Assembly: GCA_964593865.1 (NCBI GenBank)
Contig: CAZQKE010000125.1
Coordinates: 1 to 21,692, forward strand
Direction: 5' to 3'
Source of the DNA: CAZQKE01 sp964593865
Lineage (GTDB): Bacteria; Chloroflexota; Anaerolineae; JAAYZQ01
DNA length: 21,692 nucleotides
Made by a program: the position numbers and the translations under genes. Position 1 is the first letter of the stretch; each line of letters starts with the position of its first letter. Under the pieces are notes generated by a model that was not told the DNA's origin, searched no databases, and saw nothing but the letters and a program-made list of their open reading frames with translations. Shown here one piece after another: positions 1 to 7,387 of the stretch.

Positions 1-189
1 CTTTTTCTCGATGGGGTCCACCGCCTGGGAAAGGGGCAGGCCGTAAACCAGGGTATAGAGCACGCCCTCGCGGTTTTCGCGGACCAGGCAGACTCCCTTG
101 CGCCCCGGCGCAATGACGCAGCGATGGGCGCACAGGTTGCAGCGGACGCGCCCCTCATCCAGCTTTTCGTAAAGCAGGGCTTCTTTCAT
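1..189 (-). CDS. amrS: AmmeMemoRadiSam-system radical SAM enzyme, N-terminal part (cut by window edge)
   Basis: Only the first 63 codons are inside the window; the gene continues past base 1. The N-terminus reads MKEALLYEKLDEGRVRCNLC, followed by AHRC, APGRKGVC and a DPIEKK segment. These are the cysteine-rich opening motifs of the AmmeMemoRadiSam-system radical SAM protein, a relative of pyruvate-formate-lyase-activating enzymes. The CxxxCxxC cluster motif should lie just outside the window. The ATG at 189 follows a good ribosome site (AGAGGTGAG) and starts 10 nt after the sulfatase stop, so the gene is probably last or late in the same operon. The biochemical role of the AMMECR1/Memo/radical-SAM trio is not settled. 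Confident about family, not about function. Confidence 0.85.
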   Translation of the reverse strand, partial: MKEALLYEKLDEGRVRCNLCAHRCVIAPGRKGVCLVRENREGVLYTLVYGLPLSQAVDPIEKK

Positions 190-199
190 GGCTCACCTC

Positions 200-1645
200 T
201 CATAACCAACCCCTCACATTTGCGTCCATGGCGGCATCCCAGCGATCCAGCATTCGGGCCAGGGAGGCGGCGATCTGGGGTTCGGCCTCGATCAGGTCGT
301 AGGATTCGCCGGGATCGGTTTCCAGGTTGAACAGGAACGGTCCCTGGGACAGCCCGGCATAGCCGCCGTTGTCGGTCATGTGCCGCCGCAGGTATTTCCA
401 GTTCCGGTAGCGCACGCCCACCAGCCGCGCCCCTTTGTAGTAGTAGAACGTGTCGTGCAGCGACGATGCCTTGCCCCGCAGCACCGGCAACAGGTCTTTG
501 CCGTCCACGATACGGTCGGCAGGCAAGGGGATGCCCGCAGCGGTCAGGCAGGCGGCATAGATGTCAAAGTTCGCGCTCAGGGCGTCGCTGACAAGGCCCG
601 CCGGGATCACGCCCGGCCAGCGGGCGATAAAGGGCACGCGAAAGCCACCCTCGAAGGGCAGATTCTTGCGGCCCCGCAGCGGCCCGGTGCTTCCTTCCCA
701 CCAGGGGCCGTTGTCGCTGGTAAAGATCACCAGGGTTCGGTCGTCCAGCCCCAGGTCCCGGAGTGCCTGCATGATCTGGCCGATGCTCCAATCAATCTCC
801 TCCACCGTATCGCCGTACAGCCCCGCCGCCGACCGGCCCCGAAACGCCGCCGAAGCGTGCAGGGGCACGTGGGGGAAGGGCTGGGCATAGTCCAAAAAGA
901 AGGGCCGCTCCTTGTTCTCCCGGATAAAATCCAACGCCTCGCGGGTCAGGTCCTGGGTCAAGGTGGATTGGTCCACCGGCGGCGCGACGGCCACCTCCTC
1001 ATTACGGTAGATGGTGTACGGCTCCATGTCGTTGCTGAAATAGGCGCCGTAGAAGTAGTCAAAGCCGTTCTGCCGGGGCAGGTGGGGCGGGCGGTCGCCC
1101 AGGTGCCACTTGCCCAGCAAAGCCGTCCGGTAGCCGCGCCGTTGCAGCAGCTCCGGCAACAGCACTTCGTCCGGCGGGATGCCCCGCACGCCGTAGCGAT
1201 ACACCCCCAGGCGGAAGATCAGGTCCAGCGGCGCGCCGGAGGGGTAGAGGGGCACGGCGATATGGCTGCGAAGGGCGTAGCGGCCCGTCAGCAGGCTGGC
1301 CCGCGCCGGGGAGCAGAGGGGCGCGGAGGAGTAGAAATCGGTCAGGCGCGCCCCCTCGGCAGCCATGCGGTCCAGGTTGGGCGTGTGGATGGTCCGGGAG
1401 CCGTAGCAGCCCAGGTCGCCGTAGCCCAGGTCATCGGCGGTGATGACGATCAGATTGGGCAGGTCGGCGGGGTTGGGCGCGGGCTGCACCCCGGCCAGCA
1501 GCGATTCGCTGCGCGCCGGGTCGTAATCGCGGCCCAGCGCGTTGCCGGTCAGCCGACAGCCGGCGCCGCCCACGGCCAAAGCTGCCCCGGCAGCCAAGGA
1601 ACCTTTGAGGAACTTGCGACGGGTCAGCCGTTTTTCATCCTTCAC
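200..1645 (-). CDS. Tat-exported sulfatase, cysteine-type (formylglycine) family
   Basis: 481-residue arylsulfatase-family hydrolase that should cleave sulfate esters outside the cytoplasm. The N-terminus has a twin-arginine motif (TRRKFLK, residues 8-14), a hydrophobic stretch, and a Cys at residue 30 in AGGAGC-like context that could serve as a weak lipobox. Metal ligands are seen in VITADDLGYGD (D71, D72). The catalytic motif CSPAR begins at C111, within PLCSPARASLLTGR; this Cys is normally oxidised to formylglycine. A second metal site appears as TSDNGPW near residue 310. Length is normal for the family. The start is GTG at 1645, overlapping the stop of the preceding tiny reading frame by GTGA, which suggests translational coupling. 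Substrate is unknown; no sulfatase-maturating enzyme is recognised nearby, unless the adjoining radical SAM gene plays an unexpected part. Confidence 0.92.
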   Translation of the reverse strand: MKDEKRLTRRKFLKGSLAAGAALAVGGAGCRLTGNALGRDYDPARSESLLAGVQPAPNPADLPNLIVITADDLGYGDLGCYGSRTIHTPNLDRMAAEGARLTDFYSSAPLCSPARASLLTGRYALRSHIAVPLYPSGAPLDLIFRLGVYRYGVRGIPPDEVLLPELLQRRGYRTALLGKWHLGDRPPHLPRQNGFDYFYGAYFSNDMEPYTIYRNEEVAVAPPVDQSTLTQDLTREALDFIRENKERPFFLDYAQPFPHVPLHASAAFRGRSAAGLYGDTVEEIDWSIGQIMQALRDLGLDDRTLVIFTSDNGPWWEGSTGPLRGRKNLPFEGGFRVPFIARWPGVIPAGLVSDALSANFDIYAACLTAAGIPLPADRIVDGKDLLPVLRGKASSLHDTFYYYKGARLVGVRYRNWKYLRRHMTDNGGYAGLSQGPFLFNLETDPGESYDLIEAEPQIAASLARMLDRWDAAMDANVRGWL

Positions 1646-1755
1646 ACGCCGACAAACTCCTGGCGTAGAACCTGATTGACAAAGCGATCCGGCGCCATCC
1701 CTTGCCGGGCCGCAACTCGTTCGACGGTACGGTACACTTGGTCATCCAAAAGCAC
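1642..1755 (-). CDS. Tiny ribbon-helix-helix (CopG/Arc-like) protein, possibly frameshifted
   Basis: Between the CooC-type ATPase and the sulfatase lies an open frame of 45 codons reading SRRYAVLLDDQVYRTVERV then AARQGMAPDRFVNQVLRQEF. This has the strand-helix-turn-helix look of a small RHH DNA-binding domain, with the usual arrangement of RYAV.LDD followed by an amphipathic helix and a G-hinge. It ends at 1642 in a GTGA overlap with the sulfatase start. The only in-frame start is GTG at 1755, which would cut into the DNA-contacting strand. A better start, GTG at 1783, overlaps the ATPase stop as GTGA but is in another frame; removing one base from the GGCC near 1770 would join it to this frame. 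So it is either a short GTG-started protein or a frameshifted (real or sequencing error) RHH regulator. No function beyond probable DNA binding is claimed. Confidence 0.5.
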   Translation of the reverse strand: MLLDDQVYRTVERVAARQGMAPDRFVNQVLRQEFVGV

Positions 1756-1779
1756 GGCGTAGCGACGGCTTTGGCCGGA

Positions 1780-2550
1780 TCACAATCCGGCATCCACCGA
1801 TGTCAGAATTTCCTCCAGCGCCCGGCGGATGGGCGAATCGTCCGGGAGTTTGATGATCGGTTCGCCCAGGGCATCTAGTTCGTTGACCGTCGGGTCCGCC
1901 GGGAGCAAGCCCGCCAGGGTCAGGTTGTACTCTTTTATGGCCTTTTGCAATGGTTCCGGTAGTGTGTCGCCGTTGACGCGGTTGACGATAAGGTAGGACG
2001 CCCCGACCGACGTTTTCAACTCGTCTACCAACTCTGCCACCCGCCCGGCAGCGACGATGCCTCGCATGGTCGGATCGGAGATGATGAGCAACAGGTCTAC
2101 GTCGCGGGTGGTGCGCCGACTGAGGTGTTCCAGCCCGGCTTCGTTGTCAATGACCACGTAATCGTAAGAGTCGGAAAGGCGGTCTACAGAGGTGCGCAGG
2201 ATGTTGTTGGCCGCGCAGTAGCAGCCGGGGCCTTCCGGGCGGCCCATGGCCAGCAGGTCAAAGCCCTCCTGCTCTGTGAGCGATTCCTGGATGCGAAAAT
2301 CCAAATAGTCCCATTTAGTCATGCCCCCCATGGCCGCCGATCCTCCGGCCAGGGTGGCCGTCTCTTCGCGCACGTCGCCCACGGTGTCGTAGACCGGGAC
2401 GCCCAATGCCAGGTTCAGATTGGTGCTGGGATCGGCGTCGATGGCCAGCACCGAACCCTTGTTGTTTTTGATCAAGTAATCGATGACCAACGCCGTGATG
2501 GTCGTTTTGCCCGTGCCGCCTTTGCCGGCGACCGCTATCGTTTTCGTCAT
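1780..2550 (-). CDS. CooC/AcsF-type nickel-insertion ATPase (MinD/ParA superfamily)
   Basis: 256-residue P-loop ATPase. From the chosen ATG (2550) it reads MTKTIAVAGKGGTGKTT, a deviant Walker A motif with the signature Lys (K10), and has IDADPSTNLNLALG as switch region. The motif GPGCYCAANN places two cysteines at residues 110 and 112, which is the CxC signature of CooC/AcsF proteins that load nickel into carbon monoxide dehydrogenase and acetyl-CoA synthase. The upstream in-frame ATG (2598) lies too close to the promoter; the start at 2550 has a purine-rich ribosome site (GAGAGGGAC). It has its own promoter at 2589-2617. No Ni-CODH or ACS gene is in the window, so its client is elsewhere or different. 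A general ParA function is less likely because of the CxC motif. Confidence 0.85.
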   Translation of the reverse strand: MTKTIAVAGKGGTGKTTITALVIDYLIKNNKGSVLAIDADPSTNLNLALGVPVYDTVGDVREETATLAGGSAAMGGMTKWDYLDFRIQESLTEQEGFDLLAMGRPEGPGCYCAANNILRTSVDRLSDSYDYVVIDNEAGLEHLSRRTTRDVDLLLIISDPTMRGIVAAGRVAELVDELKTSVGASYLIVNRVNGDTLPEPLQKAIKEYNLTLAGLLPADPTVNELDALGEPIIKLPDDSPIRRALEEILTSVDAGL

Positions 2551-2588
2551 GTTCGTCCCTCTCTGCACAGGATGATCGGTACGGGGGT

Positions 2589-2617
2589 ATGGTAGCACAG
2601 CGGACCGCCCCTGTCAA
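2589..2617 (-). promoter_or_regulatory. sigma70-type promoter for the CooC-type ATPase gene
   Basis: On the minus strand, TTGACA (2612-2617) is separated by exactly 17 bp from TACCAT (2589-2594). The expected start is near 2582, giving a leader of about 32 nt before the ATG at 2550. The leader begins within ATACCCCC (2583-2590), identical to one half of the palindrome at 21295-21311, but the second half is not present here. Confidence 0.65.
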
Positions 2618-2630
2618 GTGGGGTCTCGTC

Positions 2631-2669
2631 AAAAAAAGGGATTGCAGAGGGAGACCGGGCCGGCCCTCT
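2631..2669 (-). terminator. Probable intrinsic terminator after the penicillin-acylase-family gene
   Basis: On the minus strand, AGAGGG pairs with CCCTCT (2646-2669, 6 bp, loop 12 nt including a GGCCGGCC-like core). It is followed after GCAATCCC by seven Ts (2631-2637). The stem overlaps the stop codon of the upstream gene. The gap between stem and T-run is longer than ideal, so strength is uncertain. It separates this operon from the next promoter at 2617. Confidence 0.5.
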
Positions 2670-5136
2670 ATGGGGTCAGGATCAGCCGTTGCGCGGCATG
2701 GCGTTCTACCGCCTTGCGGGCAAAGGGCATGGGCAGGAAGCGGCCCTCGCGCCAGAGGGGGAGAAGGTCGGCATAGTGGCGGTCGGCTACGTGCCCCGAC
2801 TGGCCGCCGGGGATGATGATACGGCATTGTTCCCAATCGCTCAGGTCGGCGATGAAGCGCAGGGCATCGGCGACGGCCACCGGCTCAAAGGGGAATTCGG
2901 GCTTGCCTGCCGCCCGTAGCAGGGTATCCTGATCGCCGGAGAAGGGATACGGCCCCCGGTTAAAGAGAAGGTGCAGCGGCTTGACCGTGCCCAGGGGATG
3001 GGCGAGATGGACGCGGTTGATCCGCCCCCAGGTCCAGCGGTCCATCTCCGGGCCGAGGTGGTCGGTCAGCAGATCAATCGCTTCGGCCAATGCCCGGCGC
3101 AACAGATCCCGCCGCCCGCGCAGCCGCCCGGTCGCCGGGTCCCGCAGCCAAAAATCGTCGCCTTCGCCGTCCAACAGGTCCAGCAGCCGGACGAAGCTGC
3201 GGGCGTGATAAGGCGTCGGCCCGGCCATGGCGGTAAAGGTGTCCACGCCGACGTAACTCTCGGTCAGATCGCCCAGGTGGGGACCGAACACCAGGTGCAA
3301 GGCACGCAGCCGCGTGACCTGGTAGAGGCTGGCGGCCACGCTATCCGCCTCCAGGTGGTAATCCCAGTCGCGCAGGATGGCCAGGGCGCGGGCCTCCGCT
3401 TCGCTCTGCGGCTCGACGGTCTCCAAGTGGTGGACAAACCGCTCGGCTTGCGCGCTGTAGGTATCGCGCTGGAAGCGGGCGCAATCATCGGCGGTCAGGG
3501 TGTCCTGGGCGGTGAGCAGGTCCACCAGGCGACGGGCGCGGCAGGGGTTTTCCAGATCGCCGCTGAGGAAATGGGGGTAGTTTTCGTCCACGACCAGATG
3601 GTTGGCCGTGGCCAGCCAGCCGCTTTCCGGGTTGAGAGCCTGGGGCAATTCATCCAGGGGCAGGTAGCCCTGCCATTCGTACTCGTCGGTCCAGCCGGGC
3701 ACGGGGGCCAAACCGTAGCCTTTGCGCCGGATGGGAACCCATCCGGCCTGCAAGAAGCCGATGTTGCCTTCCACATCGGCGTAGACGAAATTGTGGGCCG
3801 GACCGGCCCAATCGCCCAGTGCGGCGCGGAACTCGTCCCAGTTGCGGGCGCGGTTGTAACGCAGGACGCTGCGCAGCAGGGGACTCGGCTCCAACGCTAC
3901 CCAACGCAGGGCCAGGGGTGTTTCTTCGCCGACGACGGGGCTGATGATCGGCCCGTGGCGGGTGATGAGCACCTGCTGGACCTCCGGCTGCGCCCGGCCT
4001 TTGACCCGGATCTCCTCACGGACCACTTGGGCTTCCTCCCAGCGGCCCTGATATTCGTACTGATGGGGGTTCTCCGGGTTCGGCCGCTCAATGTACAGGT
4101 CCTGGGCGTCCTGCCAGGCGGTGGTCAGCCCCCAGGCGCAGTAGCGGTTGTGGCCCACGACCACGCCCGGCAGCCCCGGTAACGAAACGCCGGTCACGTC
4201 GTATTCGCCGCCGACCAGGTGAACCTGGAACCAGACGGCAGGAATCTGCAAGAGCATGTGGGTATCGTTGGCCAGGAGCGGTTTGCCGCTGGCCGAACGC
4301 CGACCATCTACGACCAACTGGTTGCTGTTGCCCGGCGCGGGCGTCAGGCCTGGCGGCGGTGCGGGGGCCGCGCCGCCGGTGGAGTCGGCGGGGAACAGGC
4401 CCTCGATCAGTTCCAGGGCCTGGCGCAACGCCTCACTGCGCCAGCCGTTGGGCGGCGGCTCGACGCCGGGGGGCAGGCCCGGCCCGGTGACGATGGGCGG
4501 GTTGTCGGCGGGAAAAAGTGGTTCCAGGTCGGTCGCCCGCGCCGCGCCCAAGCGGGCGGCCAGGCGGGCACGGATCAGCTCACTGGCCCAGTTGCAGCTC
4601 AGGTTCCAGCTCAGCACTTTGGCCCAATAGAGGCTGTCCACGGGACGCCACGGCTCCGGTTCGAAGCGCAGCAAGGCGAATTCAACGGAGAGCCGCCCCT
4701 TGCGCTGCTTGAGATAGGCGTTGACCCCCGCGGCGTAGGCTTCCAGGGCGCGGAGGGTATCGCCTTCCAGGGCGGCGGCTTCGGCCTCTGCGGCCCGGTT
4801 CAGCCCCACAACGCGGAAAAGGCGGTCAATCTCCAGTGTCGCCTCGCCGAAAATTTCGGAAAGCCGCCCGCTGCCCAGCCGCCGTTGTAGCTCCATCTGC
4901 CACAGCCGCTCTTGGGCATGGACGTAGCCCTGGGCGAAAAAGAGGTCGTGTTCCGAGCGGGCGTAAATGTGGGGCACACCCCAGCGGTCGCGGAGGATTT
5001 CTACCGGCTCCTCCAAGCCGGGCACGGTGATCGTGCCTTCGGTCTGGGGCAAGAAGCGGCGGAGGAACCAGATCAAGCCGCCGAGGGCCAAGATCGGCGA
5101 GAGTAGGATAACCGGGACGATGGTTATGGGATTCAC
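2668..5136 (-). CDS. Penicillin acylase (penicillin amidase) family Ntn-hydrolase, membrane anchored
   Basis: About 822 residues. The N-terminus carries one hydrophobic segment (PITIVPVILLSPILALGG) followed by Arg residues, fitting a membrane anchor or uncleaved signal. Family hallmarks are DRWGVPHIYA near residue 57, the FAQGYVHAQERLWQME segment, and the autoprocessing site in APGNSNQLVV with the nucleophile Ser at residue 271. Relatives usually show G-S-N-x-W here; this protein has Gln-Leu instead of Trp. Processing would yield alpha and beta chains. Such enzymes hydrolyse amides, including beta-lactams or acyl-homoserine lactones; the real substrate cannot be read. The start is GTG 5136, chosen because AAAGGAG lies 6 nt upstream; an ATG at 5160 would overlap the preceding gene. 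It is the last gene of the phosphate-transporter operon. Confidence 0.9.
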   Translation of the reverse strand: MNPITIVPVILLSPILALGGLIWFLRRFLPQTEGTITVPGLEEPVEILRDRWGVPHIYARSEHDLFFAQGYVHAQERLWQMELQRRLGSGRLSEIFGEATLEIDRLFRVVGLNRAAEAEAAALEGDTLRALEAYAAGVNAYLKQRKGRLSVEFALLRFEPEPWRPVDSLYWAKVLSWNLSCNWASELIRARLAARLGAARATDLEPLFPADNPPIVTGPGLPPGVEPPPNGWRSEALRQALELIEGLFPADSTGGAAPAPPPGLTPAPGNSNQLVVDGRRSASGKPLLANDTHMLLQIPAVWFQVHLVGGEYDVTGVSLPGLPGVVVGHNRYCAWGLTTAWQDAQDLYIERPNPENPHQYEYQGRWEEAQVVREEIRVKGRAQPEVQQVLITRHGPIISPVVGEETPLALRWVALEPSPLLRSVLRYNRARNWDEFRAALGDWAGPAHNFVYADVEGNIGFLQAGWVPIRRKGYGLAPVPGWTDEYEWQGYLPLDELPQALNPESGWLATANHLVVDENYPHFLSGDLENPCRARRLVDLLTAQDTLTADDCARFQRDTYSAQAERFVHHLETVEPQSEAEARALAILRDWDYHLEADSVAASLYQVTRLRALHLVFGPHLGDLTESYVGVDTFTAMAGPTPYHARSFVRLLDLLDGEGDDFWLRDPATGRLRGRRDLLRRALAEAIDLLTDHLGPEMDRWTWGRINRVHLAHPLGTVKPLHLLFNRGPYPFSGDQDTLLRAAGKPEFPFEPVAVADALRFIADLSDWEQCRIIIPGGQSGHVADRHYADLLPLWREGRFLPMPFARKAVERHAAQRLILTP

Positions 5137-5152
5137 GGCCCGCTCCTTTCCC

Positions 5153-6739
5153 TCATGCAAATCGTGGATTTTCCCGTCTCAACCGCTCCAATTCGGCTGC
5201 CAAGCCGTCCTCATCCAGCTTGAGTCGCTCGCCGTCGCCCCGCCATTTGGCCTCGATCAAGTTATCCCGGAGCGAACGCTTGCTGACCGTCAGACGCAGG
5301 GGGAGGCCGATCAGGTCGGCATCGTTGAACTTGACTCCTGCACTGGCCGCCCGGTCATCGTAGAGCACGGCAAACCCTTCGGCCTGCAGCCGTTCGTACA
5401 GGGCATCGGCACGGGCGGCCACCTCTTCTCTGCGCAGGTCCAAACCGACCAGGTGTAGGTCAAAGGGGGCACAGGCCGAAGGCCAAAGGATGCCGTATTC
5501 GTCATGGTGCGCCTCCACTACGGCGGCCAGCACCCGCCCCAAATCCACCCACCAGACCGCCATCCACAAGGGTTGTGCTCTCCCTTCCCGATCCAGGTAC
5601 TCGGCCTCCGGTCGGCAGGGGGAAGGATGACGCCCTGCGATCAAGGCAAAGGCCGATCCGATCTCCATCGCCGCCCCGCAGCGGGGACAAGGGTCACCTG
5701 CCTCAATCAGGGCCAGGTCGGCCCATTCCCCCGGCACAAAATCACGGGGAAGGTTCACATTGCGCAGGTGATAGCCGGGCCGGTTGGCCCCACCGACAAA
5801 GTTGCGCCCCGCCCGCACCGAAGGATCGGCTACCACACGGACGCGGCTCTGGTCCAAACCGATGGGAGATGCGTAACCTCCCACCGCACCGACCGCTTCC
5901 AGTTCGTGCTCCAGGCTGGCGTAGAATTGATCGGTCCCCAGGAGGCGGGCCAGCTTGGCTTCATCCACCTGACGGTCCCCGCGGATGACGACGCATGTGA
6001 CCTTCCCTTCCACCGAACAGAACACCATCTTGAGCGTCTTGGAAGGGGAGATGTTCAAAAAGTCACACAGGGCCGCGATGGTGTCGCAGCCGGGTGTTTC
6101 CACTTCCTCCAGCGGCAATTCCGCTTCATCGGGGGGGGAAGGCCAGTTCGTTGTCGCCCAGGACCGTTCGGCAGCATAGCCGCAGGCCGGGCAGTGGACC
6201 ACTTTTTCGTCACCGGCAGGATGAAGGAAGTAAGCCCGCCGTCCTCCTTCGGCATCGGCCCAGATGACGGACAGGTCACAGGCGGCCAGCATCTGTCCCA
6301 AGGCAGCCTCTACCCCTTGCACGGTGGCCGTTGTTTCGGCGTCAAACAGCGCGATCTCCGCAAGGGGGGACCGATCCGCACCGAACAGGCCGAGGCGCGT
6401 GCCTGCTCCCGGACGGGCACGGTGGTCCGCCCGCCAAAGGAGGACCGGCAGCTGACGGTAAGAATCTACTTCACGGCGTATCAAACGGACCAAAGTAGCG
6501 GTGGGATCGGCCTCGGCCAAAGGGGGCAGGAGGATCTCCTGTCCCCCCAGGGAAGATAGCTCCCGATGGAGCACGCTTTGCAATCGGTTCAGAGCACGGA
6601 GACCCAAGGGCAGGTAGGCAAACCGTCCCCCTTCCAGCCCCCGCACAAAGGCAGCGCGAATGAGCAACCGATGGCCGGGCAGGTGGGCTTCCGAAGGGGG
6701 GTGACGTAACGTTTTACCCAAAAGGTTCGATAGGCGCAT
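5153..6739 (-). CDS. Prolyl-tRNA synthetase-like protein with lost aminoacylation motifs
   Basis: 528 residues, colinear with bacterial ProRS. The opening helix region, an INS (YbaK-like) editing domain at about residues 205-335, paired CxxC (C183/C186 and C351/C354), HHDEYGILWPSACAPFDLHL and a C-terminal anticodon-binding domain (LYDDR..GVKFNDADLIGLPLRL) are all recognisable. The catalytic core is damaged. The loop with the GPTHEE motif is deleted (residue 78 runs straight into LIRREVDSYRQLP). Motif 2, normally FRDE.RPRFG, reads ARPGAGTRLGLF. The GS.SHEF proline-binding segment reads GGRRAYFLHP, and motif 3 GIG.SR reads WVDLGR. The editing-domain Lys in SPSKTLK (K234) is kept. It is therefore probably not a working ProRS but a tRNA-editing or regulatory paralogue. 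It starts 9 nt after the PhoU-like gene. Confidence 0.85.
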   Translation of the reverse strand: MRLSNLLGKTLRHPPSEAHLPGHRLLIRAAFVRGLEGGRFAYLPLGLRALNRLQSVLHRELSSLGGQEILLPPLAEADPTATLVRLIRREVDSYRQLPVLLWRADHRARPGAGTRLGLFGADRSPLAEIALFDAETTATVQGVEAALGQMLAACDLSVIWADAEGGRRAYFLHPAGDEKVVHCPACGYAAERSWATTNWPSPPDEAELPLEEVETPGCDTIAALCDFLNISPSKTLKMVFCSVEGKVTCVVIRGDRQVDEAKLARLLGTDQFYASLEHELEAVGAVGGYASPIGLDQSRVRVVADPSVRAGRNFVGGANRPGYHLRNVNLPRDFVPGEWADLALIEAGDPCPRCGAAMEIGSAFALIAGRHPSPCRPEAEYLDREGRAQPLWMAVWWVDLGRVLAAVVEAHHDEYGILWPSACAPFDLHLVGLDLRREEVAARADALYERLQAEGFAVLYDDRAASAGVKFNDADLIGLPLRLTVSKRSLRDNLIEAKWRGDGERLKLDEDGLAAELERLRRENPRFA

Positions 6740-6748
6740 GGTATCCTC

Positions 6749-7375
6749 TCAGGTCATTTTGACCACGATGTCGTGGATGACGTTGGCCGCTTCATCGCCC
6801 CGGTCGGCACAGTTGCTTAGGTGGCGGTACAGCTCCCGCAGCTTGAGCATCTCCATCACGTGGTGGATGTCCTCCGGGCCGGAAAAGAGATCGGCGATGG
6901 CTTCCCGGTAGACACGTTCCACCCGATTCTCCAGGGCTTTGGCCCGCGTCGCGTGCTCGCTGGCGACGCCGGGATGATCTTTCAACCGCAGCATGGCCAG
7001 GTGAATCTCCACGGCGGCATCTTGGAGGAGGGAGACGATGCGGCGTAGGTAATCGTTCGGCTCCACGTCCAAAACCTCCATCTCCTCCACGGTGGTATAG
7101 GCATAGTCCATCACATCATCAATGGCCCGTGACAGGGCAAAGATGTCTTCCCGGTCTATGGGTGTGACGAAGGTGCGGTTGAGATCGTCAATGAGGATGC
7201 GCCGGACCTCGTCGGCGTCCTTCTCTGCTTGGCGCACGGCAGCGGCATGTTTGGCCGAACGCTTTTTCATGTACGATTCCAGGGCATCCATGCCCCGCAA
7301 TGTGATCTCGGCTTGCTCGATCAACGACTGCAGAAACTTGTCCTGGCGGGGCTTGAAAAAATCCTTGAGACCCAC
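6749..7375 (-). CDS. DUF47 / PhoU-like Pit accessory protein
   Basis: 208-residue all-helical protein of the DUF47 (TIGR00153, PhoU-like) family. Visible features are GLKDFFKPRQDKF at the N-terminus, the central F.TPIDREDIF.L...IDDVMDY signature (residues about 69-91) that binds metal or the transporter in relatives, and a C-terminal LRELYRHLSNCADRGDEAANVI. These proteins are encoded next to PiT-type phosphate transporters and are thought to gate or regulate them. That fits here: the GTG start (7375) comes after GAGGAGG only 12 nt downstream of the transporter stop. The next gene begins 9 nt after its stop. Confidence 0.93.
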   Translation of the reverse strand: MGLKDFFKPRQDKFLQSLIEQAEITLRGMDALESYMKKRSAKHAAAVRQAEKDADEVRRILIDDLNRTFVTPIDREDIFALSRAIDDVMDYAYTTVEEMEVLDVEPNDYLRRIVSLLQDAAVEIHLAMLRLKDHPGVASEHATRAKALENRVERVYREAIADLFSGPEDIHHVMEMLKLRELYRHLSNCADRGDEAANVIHDIVVKMT

Positions 7376-7387
7376 TTTTCCCCCTCC

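Noticed and set aside
380..1675. Long open frame of 431 codons on the plus strand opposite the sulfatase
   Set aside because: It is the complementary-strand shadow of a GC-rich gene. It has no ribosome site or domain, while the minus-strand sulfatase has full motifs.
1642..1782. The TGA between the CooC-type ATPase and the RHH-like frame as a second selenocysteine codon
   Set aside because: The ATPase ends at its normal length, the two parts belong to different folds, and no Cys is expected there. A stop codon followed by a new gene explains it.
2971..4182. 403-codon plus-strand frame opposite the penicillin-acylase-family gene
   Set aside because: Low-complexity Gln/Gly/Val-rich translation typical of antisense GC-rich frames; the opposite strand carries the real gene.
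5136..5160. ATG at 5160 as start of the penicillin-acylase-family protein
   Set aside because: It would overlap the upstream gene and lacks a good ribosome site; GTG 5136 has AAAGGAG at ideal distance.
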